40,080 bases of DNA from Rhizobium sp. Q54 (GCA_945889645.1 CAMDCA010000014.1:1-40080), one strand, 5' to 3'; shown: positions 1-8,712, counted from the stretch's first letter. The notes: generated from the sequence alone by a model not told the origin. Numbers and translations: made by a program.

Positions 1-772
1 GGGTCAGCACGCCGGGAACATCCGAGTAGTCGGCCGTTGCGGTGAACTCGACCGCGCCGCCGATCAAGGCAACGATCAAATCGAGTTCGGCCGAGATGCC
101 GGCGGTGCGGCGCGCCAGCGTTGCATCGAGGCGGGGCGCAAACCATTCGGCTCCGGCGATGCGGTCCTCGATCCACACCGTCGCCTCGGCGATGCCGACG
201 CGGCTCAAGAACTCGAACGGCGATCCTTGTGCCGGCGGGTCGCTGAGCGCGGCCAGCAGCACCTGGAGCATGTTTCCTTCCCGCGCCGTCTGGGGCAGGT
301 CGCCGCCGAGGCCGATACGGCCGTTCTCATCCCGGATGAGGCGTAGCTGCGGGTTGAGCAGATCGATACGGGTCGGCGCCAGCCTGCCTTGCAGCAGCGC
401 GCGGACACTGAGCGTGACGGAGATCTCGGGTGCCTGGCCCAGCAGGGCGTCATCCGCCGCCAGCAGACGGACGTCGAGCACACGCAGATCGAGGGTGCGG
501 CTCCAGCCGCCCCAGGCCAGCACGGTGTCGGCCAAGGTGATGCGGTAGGCGCCGTCGCGGGCCACCAAGGCGCCTTCGACGTACGGCGCCAGAAATCCGA
601 GCGAAACCGGGCCGGTGGCAATCAGCCACAGCGCACCCGCCGCTACCACCACAAGCCCTCCGGTCAGGGCCGCAAGGAGCCGAACCAGGAACGTACGCGC
701 GCGCTTCAACCGCCTCGCCTCCCAGCCCTGCCCTTCCTTACCATGGGCGCGCAAAGAATGCCGCGCCGCCAC
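1..772 (-). CDS. AsmA-like / DUF3971 envelope protein (N-terminal part, runs off the left edge)
   Basis: The reverse strand is open from about 772 to the window edge. The read-out has a basic N-terminus, one hydrophobic segment (around FLVRLLAALTGGLVVVAAG) and then beta-rich sequence such as VSLGFLAPYVEGAL and RTLDLRVLDVRLL. This is the usual start of YhdP/AsmA-like proteins (DUF3971 plus AsmA C-terminal region), very large inner-membrane-anchored periplasmic proteins thought to carry or bridge lipids to the outer membrane. The start is not certain: GTG at 772 or TTG at 709 (after a GGGAGG-like stretch) both fit. It diverges from glnE, leaving a short shared promoter region. The C-terminal part lies outside the window. 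The family is recognised by pattern only. Confidence 0.6.
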   Translation of the reverse strand, partial: MAARHSLRAHGKEGQGWEARRLKRARTFLVRLLAALTGGLVVVAAGALWLIATGPVSLGFLAPYVEGALVARDGAYRITLADTVLAWGGWSRTLDLRVLDVRLLAADDALLGQAPEISVTLSVRALLQGRLAPTRIDLLNPQLRLIRDENGRIGLGGDLPQTAREGNMLQVLLAALSDPPAQGSPFEFLSRVGIAEATVWIEDRIAGAEWFAPRLDATLARRTAGISAELDLIVALIGGAVEFTATADYSDVPGVLT

Positions 773-842
773 CCAGGCCCTGCGGCCGTTCGACCCGTTC
801 GAGGGGTTCCGCCAAGACGCCCGCCGCAATAGGGTCGGCCAT

Positions 843-3752
843 GTGGACTCCCTCCTCGACCCCTCGGCCCCGCTTCCGGCGCCCGCCGACGACGAGGCCG
901 CCGGCAGGACAGCCGCCGATCTGGCGGCCGCAGGGCAGCTTTCCGACCTGTTGGCCGACCCGCGCGGCCGCGCGCTGGTGGATGCCGCCGCGGGCAACAG
1001 CCCGTTCCTCGCCCAGGCCCTTCTTCGGGTGCCGCAGGCGGTTGCGGCCGCCCTGCACGACGGCATCGACCGCACCCTGGCTACCATCGCCGCCGCCACC
1101 GGACAGGAGGCCCAATCCACTCCGGCGTTGATGCAGCGGCTGCGCGAACAGCGCCTGGCGGCCGCCACCCTGATCGGTCTGGCGGACATCGCGGGCTGGA
1201 CGACTCAGCGCGTCGTTGCCGCGCTCAGTACGTTTGCCGATGCCGCGATTGCGGCCGCCGTGCGCTTCCTTCTGCAGGATGCGGTGCGCTCCGGCCACCT
1301 CGCCGAGGAGCCGAGCGGCTACACCGTGCTGGCGATGGGCAAGCTCGGCGCCGGCGAACTCAACTATTCGAGCGACATCGACCTGATCGTGTTGTGGGAC
1401 CAGGACCGCGTGCGCCTGGGCCGCGCCTCCAGCGCCTCCGACGTGTTCGTGCCGTTGACGCGCAAGCTGGTGCAACTGTTGGCCGAGCGCACCCACGACG
1501 GCTACGTGTTCCGCACCGATCTGCGCCTGCGGCCCGACCCCGGATCGACCGCCGTGGCGATGTCGATGGCCGCCGCCGAGGCGTACTACGAGAGCGTTGG
1601 CCAGAACTGGGAGCGCGCGGCCCTCATCAAGGCACGGCCGGTTGCCGGCGATCTCGCCGCCGGCGCGGCGTTCCTCAAGCGCCTGACGCCGTTCCTGTGG
1701 CGCAAGCATCTCGACTTCGCGGCCATCGCCGACATCCATTCGATCAAGCGCCAGATCCATGAGCACAAGGGCCACGGCGAGATCGCCGTGCGCGGCCACA
1801 ACGTCAAGCTGGGCGCCGGGGGCATCCGCGAGATCGAGTTCTTCGCCCAGACCGTGCAGCTCATCGCCGGCGGCCGCGACCCGAGCCTGCGCGTGCGCCC
1901 CACCACACAGGCGCTCGACGCGCTCGCCGCCGCGCGCCGCATCGATGTCGGCGCAGCGCGCGACCTGTCGGACTCGTATTGGTTCCTGCGGCGGGTCGAG
2001 CACCGCTTGCAGATGGTCGGCGACGAACAGACCCACACTCTGCCCAAGGACGCCGCTGGCATGCGCCGGATCGCGCTGTTCTCGGGCTATGGCGAAGTCG
2101 CGACCTTCGAGCGCGACGTGCGCGCCCATCTGGAACGCGTCAGCGAACACTCGAGCCACCTGTTCCAGCGCGCCCCGGCCCTGGCAGCGGGCGGCAGCCT
2201 GGTGTTCACGGGCGTCGAGGACGAGCCCGAGACGCTGAAGACGCTGAGGCGACTGGGATTCAAGGAGCCGGCCAAGGTCGCCGCCATGGTGCGCGGCTGG
2301 CATCACGGACGCATGCCGGCGACGCGCGCCGAGCGGGCACGCGAGCTGCTGACCGAGTTGATGCCGGACCTGCTGCGCGCCTTTGGCCGCACCCCGCACC
2401 CGGACTTTGCGCTGCTGCGCCTGGACGAATTCCTCGGCCGCCTGCCGGCCGGCGTCCAGGTCTTCGCCCTGCTGGCCGCCCATCCCGAGATGCTCGACCT
2501 GCTGGCTGAGGTCATGGGAGTCGCGCCCCGCCTGGCCGAGGCGCTGTCGCGCCGCCCGGCGATGCTCGATGCGGTGCTGTCGCCGGCATTCTTCCGCGCC
2601 CTGCCCACACGCGATGCGTTGCGTGCGGAGCTCGATACGCTGCTCGGCGGCGCCGACTCGTTCGAGGACGCCCTCAACCGGGCGCGGCAGTTCGACGGCG
2701 AGCGCAAGTTCCAGGTCGGCGTCCAGGTCATGCGCGGCCGCGCCGACGCACGCCGGGCGGGCTGGATGCTCGCAGACCTCGCCGACGCCGTCATTGCCGC
2801 CTTGCTGGTCCGCGTCGAGGACGAGTTCGCGCGCCAGCACGGCCGCGTCCTGGGCGGCCGCTTCGCCATCCTGGCTCTGGGCAAGTTCGGCGCGCGCGAG
2901 ATGAGCGCCGCCTCGGACCTGGATCTGGTCTTTCTCTATGACGCGCCCGCTGCAAACTCCGACGGCCGCACCCCGCTGGCCGCCTCGACCTACTACGCCC
3001 GCCTCGGCCAGCGGGTCATCAGCGCCCTCAGCGCGCCGACCGCCTATGGCGTGCTGTACGAGGTCGACATGCGGCTGCGGCCGTCCGGCTCCCAAGGAGC
3101 GATCGCCAGCTCGCTGCGAGGGTTCCTCGACTACCAGCACAAGGATGCCTGGACGTTCGAGCACATGGCTCTGACCAAGGGCCGGTTCGTTGCGGGCGAC
3201 GCCTCGCTCGGGGCGGACCTTGTTCAAGGCGTGCGCGAGGTGCTGGGCAAGCGGCGCGACCGGGCGAAGCTGTTGGCGGACGTTGCCGACTTGCGGCGCC
3301 GGGTCGATGGCGAGCACGGCACCACCGACCCGCTTCGCGTGAAGTACGTACGCGGCGGGCTGCTTGACCTCGAGTTCCTTGCCCAGGTGCTGGAGCTGGC
3401 CGACGCGGCGGAGCATCCGGCCGTGCTGAACCCTGATACGGCAGGCGCCTATGGCGCCCTCGGCAAAGCGGGACTGTTGCCCGCGGAGACCGCGGCACGT
3501 CTCGGCCGCGCCGTCCTGTTCCAGCGCACCGTGCAGGCGTGGTTGCGGGCTTGCCTGCGCGAGGAGCCGGACTCGACATCGGTGCCGCCGGCCTTGCTTG
3601 AGGCGGCGGCGCGCGTTGCGGGCACCACGTCTACCCGGCAGCTGATGGCGGAGCTTGTGCAAACCCAGGCCTGGGTCTACCAAATCTTCAAGGACACGAT
3701 CGAGACCTTTTCTTCGTCTCAAGACGCAGAAATATCTCGTAAATCACTCTAA
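843..3752 (+). CDS. glnE: Bifunctional glutamine synthetase adenylyltransferase / adenylyl-removing enzyme
   Basis: This enzyme attaches and removes AMP on glutamine synthetase in response to PII and glutamine, setting nitrogen assimilation. About 969 residues from GTG 843, the family's normal size. Two nucleotidyltransferase domains are visible. The N-terminal (adenylyl-removing) one has GELNYSSDIDL with the metal-binding SDID at residues 177-180. The C-terminal (adenylyltransferase) one has SDLD at 691-694 followed by LVFLYD. Both are preceded by a GKLG/GKFG segment, and GGIREIEFFAQ and GGLLDLEFLAQ helical-domain motifs follow. The reading frame is open back to ATG 615, but that extension is low-complexity and runs over the divergent gene, so GTG 843 with an upstream AGGG is preferred. 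bcp begins 15 bases after the stop. Confidence 0.95.
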   Translation: MDSLLDPSAPLPAPADDEAAGRTAADLAAAGQLSDLLADPRGRALVDAAAGNSPFLAQALLRVPQAVAAALHDGIDRTLATIAAATGQEAQSTPALMQRLREQRLAAATLIGLADIAGWTTQRVVAALSTFADAAIAAAVRFLLQDAVRSGHLAEEPSGYTVLAMGKLGAGELNYSSDIDLIVLWDQDRVRLGRASSASDVFVPLTRKLVQLLAERTHDGYVFRTDLRLRPDPGSTAVAMSMAAAEAYYESVGQNWERAALIKARPVAGDLAAGAAFLKRLTPFLWRKHLDFAAIADIHSIKRQIHEHKGHGEIAVRGHNVKLGAGGIREIEFFAQTVQLIAGGRDPSLRVRPTTQALDALAAARRIDVGAARDLSDSYWFLRRVEHRLQMVGDEQTHTLPKDAAGMRRIALFSGYGEVATFERDVRAHLERVSEHSSHLFQRAPALAAGGSLVFTGVEDEPETLKTLRRLGFKEPAKVAAMVRGWHHGRMPATRAERARELLTELMPDLLRAFGRTPHPDFALLRLDEFLGRLPAGVQVFALLAAHPEMLDLLAEVMGVAPRLAEALSRRPAMLDAVLSPAFFRALPTRDALRAELDTLLGGADSFEDALNRARQFDGERKFQVGVQVMRGRADARRAGWMLADLADAVIAALLVRVEDEFARQHGRVLGGRFAILALGKFGAREMSAASDLDLVFLYDAPAANSDGRTPLAASTYYARLGQRVISALSAPTAYGVLYEVDMRLRPSGSQGAIASSLRGFLDYQHKDAWTFEHMALTKGRFVAGDASLGADLVQGVREVLGKRRDRAKLLADVADLRRRVDGEHGTTDPLRVKYVRGGLLDLEFLAQVLELADAAEHPAVLNPDTAGAYGALGKAGLLPAETAARLGRAVLFQRTVQAWLRACLREEPDSTSVPPALLEAAARVAGTTSTRQLMAELVQTQAWVYQIFKDTIETFSSSQDAEISRKSL

Positions 3753-3767
3753 TGACGGAGAAAACTT

Positions 3768-4250
3768 ATGGTCGAGCGCGCAGGCCCCGCGGACGGCGAC
3801 AAGGCTCCGGCCTTCACCCTGGAAACCGACGGCGGCGGCAAGGTCAGCCTGTCCGGCCAGAAGGGAAAGAAGGTCGTCGTGTACTTCTATCCAAAGGACG
3901 ACACGCCCGGCTGCACGAAGGAATCCATCGCCTTCACCGGCGCGTTGGCCAAGTTCGAGAAGGCCAACACCACGGTCATCGGCGTGTCGCGCGACTCGTG
4001 CGCGTCGCATGCCAAGTTCCGCGAGAAGTACAACCTGGAGCACAGCCTTGGCGCCGATGAGGACGGCAAGGTGTCCGAGGCCTACGGCGTGTGGGTCGAG
4101 AAGAACATGTACGGCAAGAAGTCGATGGGCATCGAACGGTCGACCTTCCTGATCGACGGCAAAGGTGTGGTGCGCAAGGCGTGGCGCCGGGTCAGCGTCG
4201 ATGGCCACGTGGACGAAGTTTTGGAGGCGGCAAAAGGCCTCGACACATGA
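3768..4250 (+). CDS. bcp: Bcp/PrxQ-type thioredoxin-dependent peroxiredoxin
   Basis: Thiol peroxidase that reduces hydrogen peroxide and organic hydroperoxides in the cytoplasm. It has 160 residues, full length for the family. The peroxidatic cysteine is C49 in DDTPGCTKE, followed by the SRDS and SHAKF motifs and the C-terminal FLIDGKG strand. The position five residues after C49, where E. coli Bcp has its resolving cysteine, is isoleucine. The only other cysteine is C78 in SRDSCASH. The enzyme is therefore either 1-Cys or pairs C49 with C78, broadly as in the PrxQ subgroup whose resolving cysteine sits in the third helix. A GGAG Shine-Dalgarno precedes ATG 3768. It follows glnE closely and may be co-transcribed. 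Confidence 0.93.
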   Translation: MVERAGPADGDKAPAFTLETDGGGKVSLSGQKGKKVVVYFYPKDDTPGCTKESIAFTGALAKFEKANTTVIGVSRDSCASHAKFREKYNLEHSLGADEDGKVSEAYGVWVEKNMYGKKSMGIERSTFLIDGKGVVRKAWRRVSVDGHVDEVLEAAKGLDT

Positions 4251-4412
4251 TCTTCGCCGCCGCTCGCGGCCAGGCTTGCAATACCCGCGCGCGTGGCCCC
4301 AAGCGGGCCGGCAGAATCTGCCTGTCAAGCTGCCAATTCCACGCGTTTCCGTTGCCAAGGGGCGGCGGAATCGGTACCAAGATTTGAGTTGGATTTGCCC
4401 AGGGGGATTGGG

Positions 4413-6047
4413 ATGGCCAGCGGAGGGGCGACCGTGACCATTCAGCGCATTCGAGATGCGCTGAACCGATTCTTTCCCGAGCGGCAATTCTACTATCGCA
4501 GCCAGGGTGTTGTTCGCTTCATCACCCTTCGCAAGCCGGCCCAGATGTCGGTTGTCGGCGGCTTGGTCGTCCTGCTCGGCTGGATGACCTTCACCACGAT
4601 CCAGGTGGTGATGCGCAACGAAATCATCGATTCGAAGAACGACCGCGTCCGCGAGGTCACCGCGGCGTACGAGGCCTTGGCCAAGGCCAGCGCCGACAGC
4701 GAGCGCCGCTTCCTAACCATCGCCGGTGAGGTCGAGGCTCAGCACCGCCAACTCGTCGCGCTGGTGGACTACCGCAGCCGCTTGGAGCGCGACATTCAGG
4801 ACCTGCATGCGGTCCTCGATCGCACCACGGGCGAGCGCGACCAGGCCCGCGCCGCCACCAATGATCTGCAGGGCCGCGTTCAGTCGGTCGAGCATCAGAT
4901 GGCCGCCGCGGTCGCCAACGCCGATGCCATGGGGCGCCAGATGGTTGAGGCCAAGCGCATGGCCGACGCGTTCGCCGCCGGCCGTGACGCGGTCATGGGC
5001 GAAAACCGTGGCATTGCCGCCCAGGTCAGCGAGCTGACGGCGGCCCTGCGCGTCGCGGTGGCCGGCGAAGAGCAGGCCACCACCCAGCTTGCCGAAGTCC
5101 GCGGCAAGGCCACCCAGTTGAGCCGCGAACGCGACGCCGCTCTGTTGCGCGGTGCCGACCTCGATCGCCAGGTCGCCGACCTCGCCGTTCGCAATTCCGC
5201 CACCACGGCCAAGACCACCGACCTGCTGCGCGACCTTGGCCGTGCCGAGGATCAAGCCGTGAAGGTTACGACCGAGCGCGACGAGGCGGCGCGCTCGCGC
5301 GACTTCATGGCTCAACTGGTCGATGAGCTGCAGTACCGCCTGGCGGGCCTGAAGGAATCCCAGTTCGACCTGGTTGCGCGCCTGCGCGATCGCGCCGACG
5401 CCAACATCGGGATGGCGGAGAACGTCATCAAGCGGACGGGTCTCGACCTCGACAAGGTTCTCGACAACCTGCCGGCCGGCGATGCAGTTGCCGGCATCGG
5501 CGGGCCCTACATTCCGCTCACCTACGGCGGCCGCGCGGCGGTCGAGGTGCAGGACGAGTTCTTCCATGCGGTCATGGCCGTCGAACAGCAGCTCGACCGG
5601 TGGAACGGCATGGAGCTGTTGCTGACCGCGCTCCCGCTGACCGCGCCGACCGAGAACTTCACGCTGTCGAGCCCGTTCGGCAACCGCATCGACCCGTTCA
5701 CGCGCAAGCCAGCGTTCCACGAAGGCCTGGACTTTGCGGGGCCGCTGAACACACCGATCCGCGCGCCGGCCCCAGGCATCGTGACCCGCGTCGGCTACTG
5801 GGGCTCGTACGGCCTGATGGTCGAGATCGATCACGGCTTCGGCGTCACCACCCGCTACGGCCATCTGGCCAAGGCTACGGTCAAGAAGGGGCAAACCCTC
5901 GCTTTCCGCCAAGACATCGGCACCATGGGGCGCAGCGGCCGCACCACTGGCCCTCACCTCCACTACGAAGTACTTTTTGACGGGGAACCGATGGACCCCG
6001 CGAACTTCCTCAAGGCAGGACGCAATGTTTTCAAGAACGGAGACTAA
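4413..6047 (+). CDS. Membrane-anchored coiled-coil M23 family metallopeptidase
   Basis: Predicted periplasmic peptidoglycan endopeptidase, or an activator of one. From ATG 4413 it has 544 residues: a short basic cytoplasmic tail, one membrane segment (about 47-69), a long Ala/Glu/Arg-rich coiled coil (about 75-340), and a C-terminal LytM/M23 domain. Zinc ligands are present: H436 and D440 in HEGLDFAG, and H515 and H517 in GPHLHYEV, so the domain should be catalytically competent. The start could also be GTG 4434, which has a good GGAGGGG upstream; the ORF can be extended to 4293 but that part is not protein-like. The 3' end overlaps the bactofilin gene by 23 bases, a pairing known from cell-shape modules such as Csd1-CcmA in Helicobacter. 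Confidence 0.9.
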   Translation: MASGGATVTIQRIRDALNRFFPERQFYYRSQGVVRFITLRKPAQMSVVGGLVVLLGWMTFTTIQVVMRNEIIDSKNDRVREVTAAYEALAKASADSERRFLTIAGEVEAQHRQLVALVDYRSRLERDIQDLHAVLDRTTGERDQARAATNDLQGRVQSVEHQMAAAVANADAMGRQMVEAKRMADAFAAGRDAVMGENRGIAAQVSELTAALRVAVAGEEQATTQLAEVRGKATQLSRERDAALLRGADLDRQVADLAVRNSATTAKTTDLLRDLGRAEDQAVKVTTERDEAARSRDFMAQLVDELQYRLAGLKESQFDLVARLRDRADANIGMAENVIKRTGLDLDKVLDNLPAGDAVAGIGGPYIPLTYGGRAAVEVQDEFFHAVMAVEQQLDRWNGMELLLTALPLTAPTENFTLSSPFGNRIDPFTRKPAFHEGLDFAGPLNTPIRAPAPGIVTRVGYWGSYGLMVEIDHGFGVTTRYGHLAKATVKKGQTLAFRQDIGTMGRSGRTTGPHLHYEVLFDGEPMDPANFLKAGRNVFKNGD

Positions 6048-6489
6048 GATGGCCGAGCCAGCGAGAGCGGTGCCCGCGGCAGCAGGCGGCGCGCGCGGCG
6101 CCCCATCCATCATCAGCGCCAATCTCCACATTGTCGGCAACCTGAAGACCGAAGGCGAGATTCAGGTCGACGGCATCATCGACGGTGACGTCACCGCCCA
6201 ATCGCTGACGGTGGGCGCACACGCACGCATCGCCGGCGAACTGGTCGCCGACGACATCATCGTGCACGGCCAGATCTCCGGAAAGATCACCGCGCGCCAG
6301 GTTCGCCTGGTCAAGACGGCCAAGGTGGTCGGCGACATCGTGCATGAAGTCCTAGCGATCGAAGCCGGCGCCCACATCGAGGGCCAATTGCGCCGTATCG
6401 ACGAAGAGAAGTCGCGCCGTGACGAGGAGCCGCGCCGCAAGCCGGAGGCGGTGACGAAGCTGACCATCAGCGAAAAGGCCGCCAGCTAG
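6025..6489 (+). CDS. Bactofilin (cell-shape cytoskeletal protein)
   Basis: Bactofilins polymerise without nucleotide into filaments that position cell-wall enzymes. It has 154 residues from ATG 6025 (MFSRTETK, the usual bactofilin type of start). A Pro/Ala-rich N-terminal tail of about 25 residues precedes the right-handed beta-helix domain (about 30-125), with short repeating strands such as GNLKTEGEIQVDGIIDGDV and GKITARQVRLV. A charged C-terminal tail (EEKSRRDEEPRRK) follows. The gene starts inside the M23 peptidase gene, which suggests translational coupling and fits the idea that the filament scaffolds that peptidase. This is a family-level call; the DUF583/bactofilin repeat is clear. 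Confidence 0.92.
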   Translation: MFSRTETKMAEPARAVPAAAGGARGAPSIISANLHIVGNLKTEGEIQVDGIIDGDVTAQSLTVGAHARIAGELVADDIIVHGQISGKITARQVRLVKTAKVVGDIVHEVLAIEAGAHIEGQLRRIDEEKSRRDEEPRRKPEAVTKLTISEKAAS

Positions 6490-6801
6490 GGGCTTCGCTT
6501 TCCGCGACCGCCCGGCTCGCAGTGGCCGGCGTGCCGCCCCGCGCCGGCCGGACTCGATCCGGTGCTGGCGCAGCCGGCCGACATCGACCGCTGCACCGAG
6601 TGGGAACGCGTGTTTCAGTTCTACATCGCGCGACTCGGCGGCGCTGACCAAGGAAGCCGAGGCCTTCGCCGCCAAGTACCCGAAAGGCCGACTGGTGCTG
6701 GTCTACGTGCGCTGCGCCTGGGCCTACCTGCACTCGCCGCCCGCCAAGGACTGGGACGGCGTCGAAAAATTCAGACGAAATAGAAGTCTTGATGCCCCGG
6801 T
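6490..6801 (+). pseudogene. Possible decayed coding fragment of unknown function
   Basis: Between the bactofilin and the DUF5681 gene no intact gene is visible. Two forward frames carry protein-like text in succession. One runs from about 6541 to 6640 (PADIDRCTEWERVFQFYIAR) and another from about 6640 to 6770 (LTKEAEAFAAKYPKGRL, then VYVRCAWAYLHSPP). Joined by one frameshift near 6640 they make a plausible stretch of about 75 residues that ends shortly afterwards. I do not recognise the family. It may be the remains of a gene disrupted when the neighbouring phage-type DUF5681 gene arrived. It could also be chance coding potential in GC-rich DNA. Confidence 0.25.
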
Positions 6802-7377
6802 TCATCCTCGAACCGGCCTCGCGTCTGCTTCGAGCGCCAGGATGCGACGCTCAAGGTCTCCGGTCTCGATCGCGCGGCGCTGAATTTCGATCATGACGAC
6901 GATCTTGTGGCCTTCGGACGGCGTGAGTTCGCCGCTGCCGACCAGCGCCGTCACCTTTCCCATCGCGTCAGCCGCGTCCTTGGCGGTGACGATGGCCGGC
7001 AATTCGACGTCCACCGGCGCGTCGCGGCGCGGCGGCAGCAGCCGGCTGACGCACAAGCGTTGCGCGCCCGCATCGCCGCCCAGTGCACGACGGATGATGT
7101 CGCGCATGAGTTCCTCGGCCCCAGCTTCGAGCAGCTGGCGCGACACCAGGGTCGCCTTTCCGAGCGCACCGTTGGGGCGGCCGCTCCATCCCTTTGCGAA
7201 GCGCCCCGTGGCGACCTCACGACCCTCGGCGGGGGCCAAATCTATGGAGGATTTGTGGCCCCCCGCCGCCTGGGGGATGGGGTCGGCCGGCTCGGACAAC
7301 AGGTCGTGGCGGCCGAGACGCTTGAGTTCGGCACACTCGATTTGCTCAGCGGACAGGTCGGAATAGTCGGGTCGCAT
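6802..7377 (-). CDS. DUF5681 domain protein (phage-associated)
   Basis: It has 191 residues. The segment GRFAKGWSGRPNGALGKAT (about residues 57-75) matches the DUF5681 signature (GRFxxGxSGNPxGRPxG), a basic motif in proteins often found beside terminase genes in prophages. The C-terminal half is helical, with GELTPSEGHKIVVMIEIQRR resembling the tail common in alphaproteobacterial members. No terminase, capsid or integrase gene is visible, so this is a solitary member or a phage remnant. The AT-rich region 7400-7500 behind its start is out of character for the window and may hold its promoter. Molecular function is unknown. Confidence 0.7.
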   Translation of the reverse strand: MRPDYSDLSAEQIECAELKRLGRHDLLSEPADPIPQAAGGHKSSIDLAPAEGREVATGRFAKGWSGRPNGALGKATLVSRQLLEAGAEELMRDIIRRALGGDAGAQRLCVSRLLPPRRDAPVDVELPAIVTAKDAADAMGKVTALVGSGELTPSEGHKIVVMIEIQRRAIETGDLERRILALEADARPVRG

Positions 7378-7503
7378 GGCGTTCCCTCCAACGGGGGTGG
7401 GTTGGAGAAGAACGATACATTATGTGACTGAACGTGTCAATACTAAATGGGCTACTACGTCAAGTATATAGTCTCCACTAAATGTATATGGCGTCTCCCA
7501 GCC

Positions 7504-8052
7504 TCACCTTACGGGGGCGAGCAGTTCGGTGTGTTTGGCAACGAACATGTCGAGGGGGACGCGGCCTTCGAAGACTCCGGTCAGCGCGACGTAGCTCACG
7601 AGCACGGTGGCGCCGGAGAGGAACTCCTCGATGAGGAGCTTGGCGTCGGGGCCGGTGAAGGTGCAGGCGTTGGCGACGCAGCCGGTGCTTTCGATCGCCG
7701 GCAGCATGTCGATCTGGACGGTGGCGAGGTCGGGCACGGTGTTGGGGGCGCTGACGGTCACGGTCGGCTCACCCGGGCGGCCGTAGGACACGGCCGCGGC
7801 GAGCGCGATGGTGCGGGCGCCGTCGGCGGTCAGCAGCGTCGAGCGCATGGAGCACTCGGTCATCTGGGCGGTGCGGCAGGTGACGCGCCAGTCGGTGTAC
7901 TCGTCGGTCAGAACGACCTTGCCGGCGGCGACGTCGGCGCGCATGGCGATGGCGGCGGCCTGGCGCGCGGCAAGGGCCGGCGCGGTTTGGGCCAGCGCGC
8001 TCGCAGCGATCAGAGTCGCGGTGGCGAAGGCGATGAGGGTGAACGGGCGCAT
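7504..8052 (-). CDS. Secreted IalB-like protein, copy 1
   Basis: It has 182 residues with a clear signal peptide (LIAFATATLIAASALAQ, cleavage near residue 22). The mature part has YTDWRVTC early, then a cysteine pair in CVANACTFTG and the amphipathic stretch LLIEEFLSGATVLVSY. This resembles the invasion-associated locus B family: periplasmic, disulphide-containing, and named from Bartonella but widespread in free-living alphaproteobacteria without a settled function. It is homologous to the gene at 8156-8704, which has the same length and the same cysteine layout near the C-terminus, so the two are a tandem duplication. They are separated by about 100 bases containing a palindromic repeat. 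Confidence 0.7.
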   Translation of the reverse strand: MRPFTLIAFATATLIAASALAQTAPALAARQAAAIAMRADVAAGKVVLTDEYTDWRVTCRTAQMTECSMRSTLLTADGARTIALAAAVSYGRPGEPTVTVSAPNTVPDLATVQIDMLPAIESTGCVANACTFTGPDAKLLIEEFLSGATVLVSYVALTGVFEGRVPLDMFVAKHTELLAPVR

Positions 8053-8099
8053 GCGATCGGGGCCTCTGGCGTCTCCCTCCCCTCACCCTACCTGCGCTA

Positions 8100-8150
8100 G
8101 GCGCTGAAGCGCCAAGCCGCGGTAGCCCTCTCCCAAGGTATGGGAGAGGG
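8100..8150. repeat. REP-like palindromic repeat between the two IalB-like genes
   Basis: Two adjacent inverted repeats lie in the only gap of the minus-strand cluster. GGCGCT / AGCGCC (8100-8113) has 6-bp arms. CCCTCTCCCA (8126-8135) and TGGGAGAGGG (8141-8150) form perfect 10-bp arms around a 5-base loop. The second shares its CCCTCTCCC/GGGAGAGGG arms with the repeats at 11002-11036 and 11378-11412, and the flanking GTAGCCCTC with 34956-34982. It therefore belongs to a dispersed family rather than being a gene-specific terminator. It has no T-run, though as RNA it would still form a stable hairpin. Confidence 0.7.
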
Positions 8151-8155
8151 AAGTG

Positions 8156-8704
8156 TTAGGGGGCGAGTTGGGCGAACTGGGGGGCGAAGGTGGTGAGGAG
8201 GAGACGGCCTTCGAAGGGGCCTTGGCGGGACTCGTAGCGGGCAACGACGGTGGCGCCGGTCTTGAATTCTTCAATCAGGGCGGCAGCGGCGGCGCCGGTG
8301 AAGCTGCAGGCGTTGGCGGTGCACGTCTTGGTCTCGATGCCCGGCAGGGTGTCAACCGTTACCACGGCGCGGGTCGGAAAGCTCGCGTCGGAGGCAATGC
8401 GCACCATTGGCTCGGCGGCAGCGGATGCCACGCTGATGGCCACCGCGGCCCGACCCAGGCCGTCGATCACCAGCATGCGGGTGAACAGGGAACAGCCGCG
8501 CACGTTGGTACGGACATCCGTCACGCACGTCGGCGCCCAATCGGTGAATTCTTCGATGATCGTGATCTTGCCGGCGGCGACCGCAGCGCGGGTGGCGGTC
8601 GCCGCCGCCTGGCGCTCGGCGGCGGTGGGCACCGTTTGCGCGACGGCCATCGTGGCGACGAGCAGCGTCGTGGCGGCGATCGGGAGCGAACGCCGGAGGC
8701 GCAT
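8156..8704 (-). CDS. Secreted IalB-like protein, copy 2
   Basis: It has 182 residues from ATG 8704. The reading frame is open further upstream, but that part lies inside the nuclease gene in another frame. The N-terminus is a good signal peptide (SLPIAATTLLVATMAVAQ). The mature sequence parallels copy 1: FTDWAPTC, then CTANACSFTG, then ALIEEFKTGATVV. A cysteine in RGCSLF may pair with the one in APTC. The gene begins 8 bases after the stop of the secreted nuclease-fold gene, with no obvious Shine-Dalgarno, so translation is probably coupled to it. Function is unknown; the IalB assignment rests on the signal peptide, W-x(3)-C motif and C-terminal cysteine pair. Confidence 0.68.
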   Translation of the reverse strand: MRLRRSLPIAATTLLVATMAVAQTVPTAAERQAAATATRAAVAAGKITIIEEFTDWAPTCVTDVRTNVRGCSLFTRMLVIDGLGRAAVAISVASAAAEPMVRIASDASFPTRAVVTVDTLPGIETKTCTANACSFTGAAAAALIEEFKTGATVVARYESRQGPFEGRLLLTTFAPQFAQLAP

Positions 8705-8712
8705 CCGCGCGT

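Noticed and set aside
615-842. N-terminal extension of glnE to ATG 615
   Set aside because: The added 76 residues are low-complexity, unlike GlnE, and run antisense over the divergent AsmA-like gene. GTG 843 gives the normal length.
738-3722. Very long reverse-strand frame opposite glnE
   Set aside because: It mirrors the codon bias of glnE in GC-rich DNA and its translation has no domain pattern. The same applies to long antisense frames at 11459-13807, 13986-15323, 16038-17198, 20998-22770 and 36070-38418.
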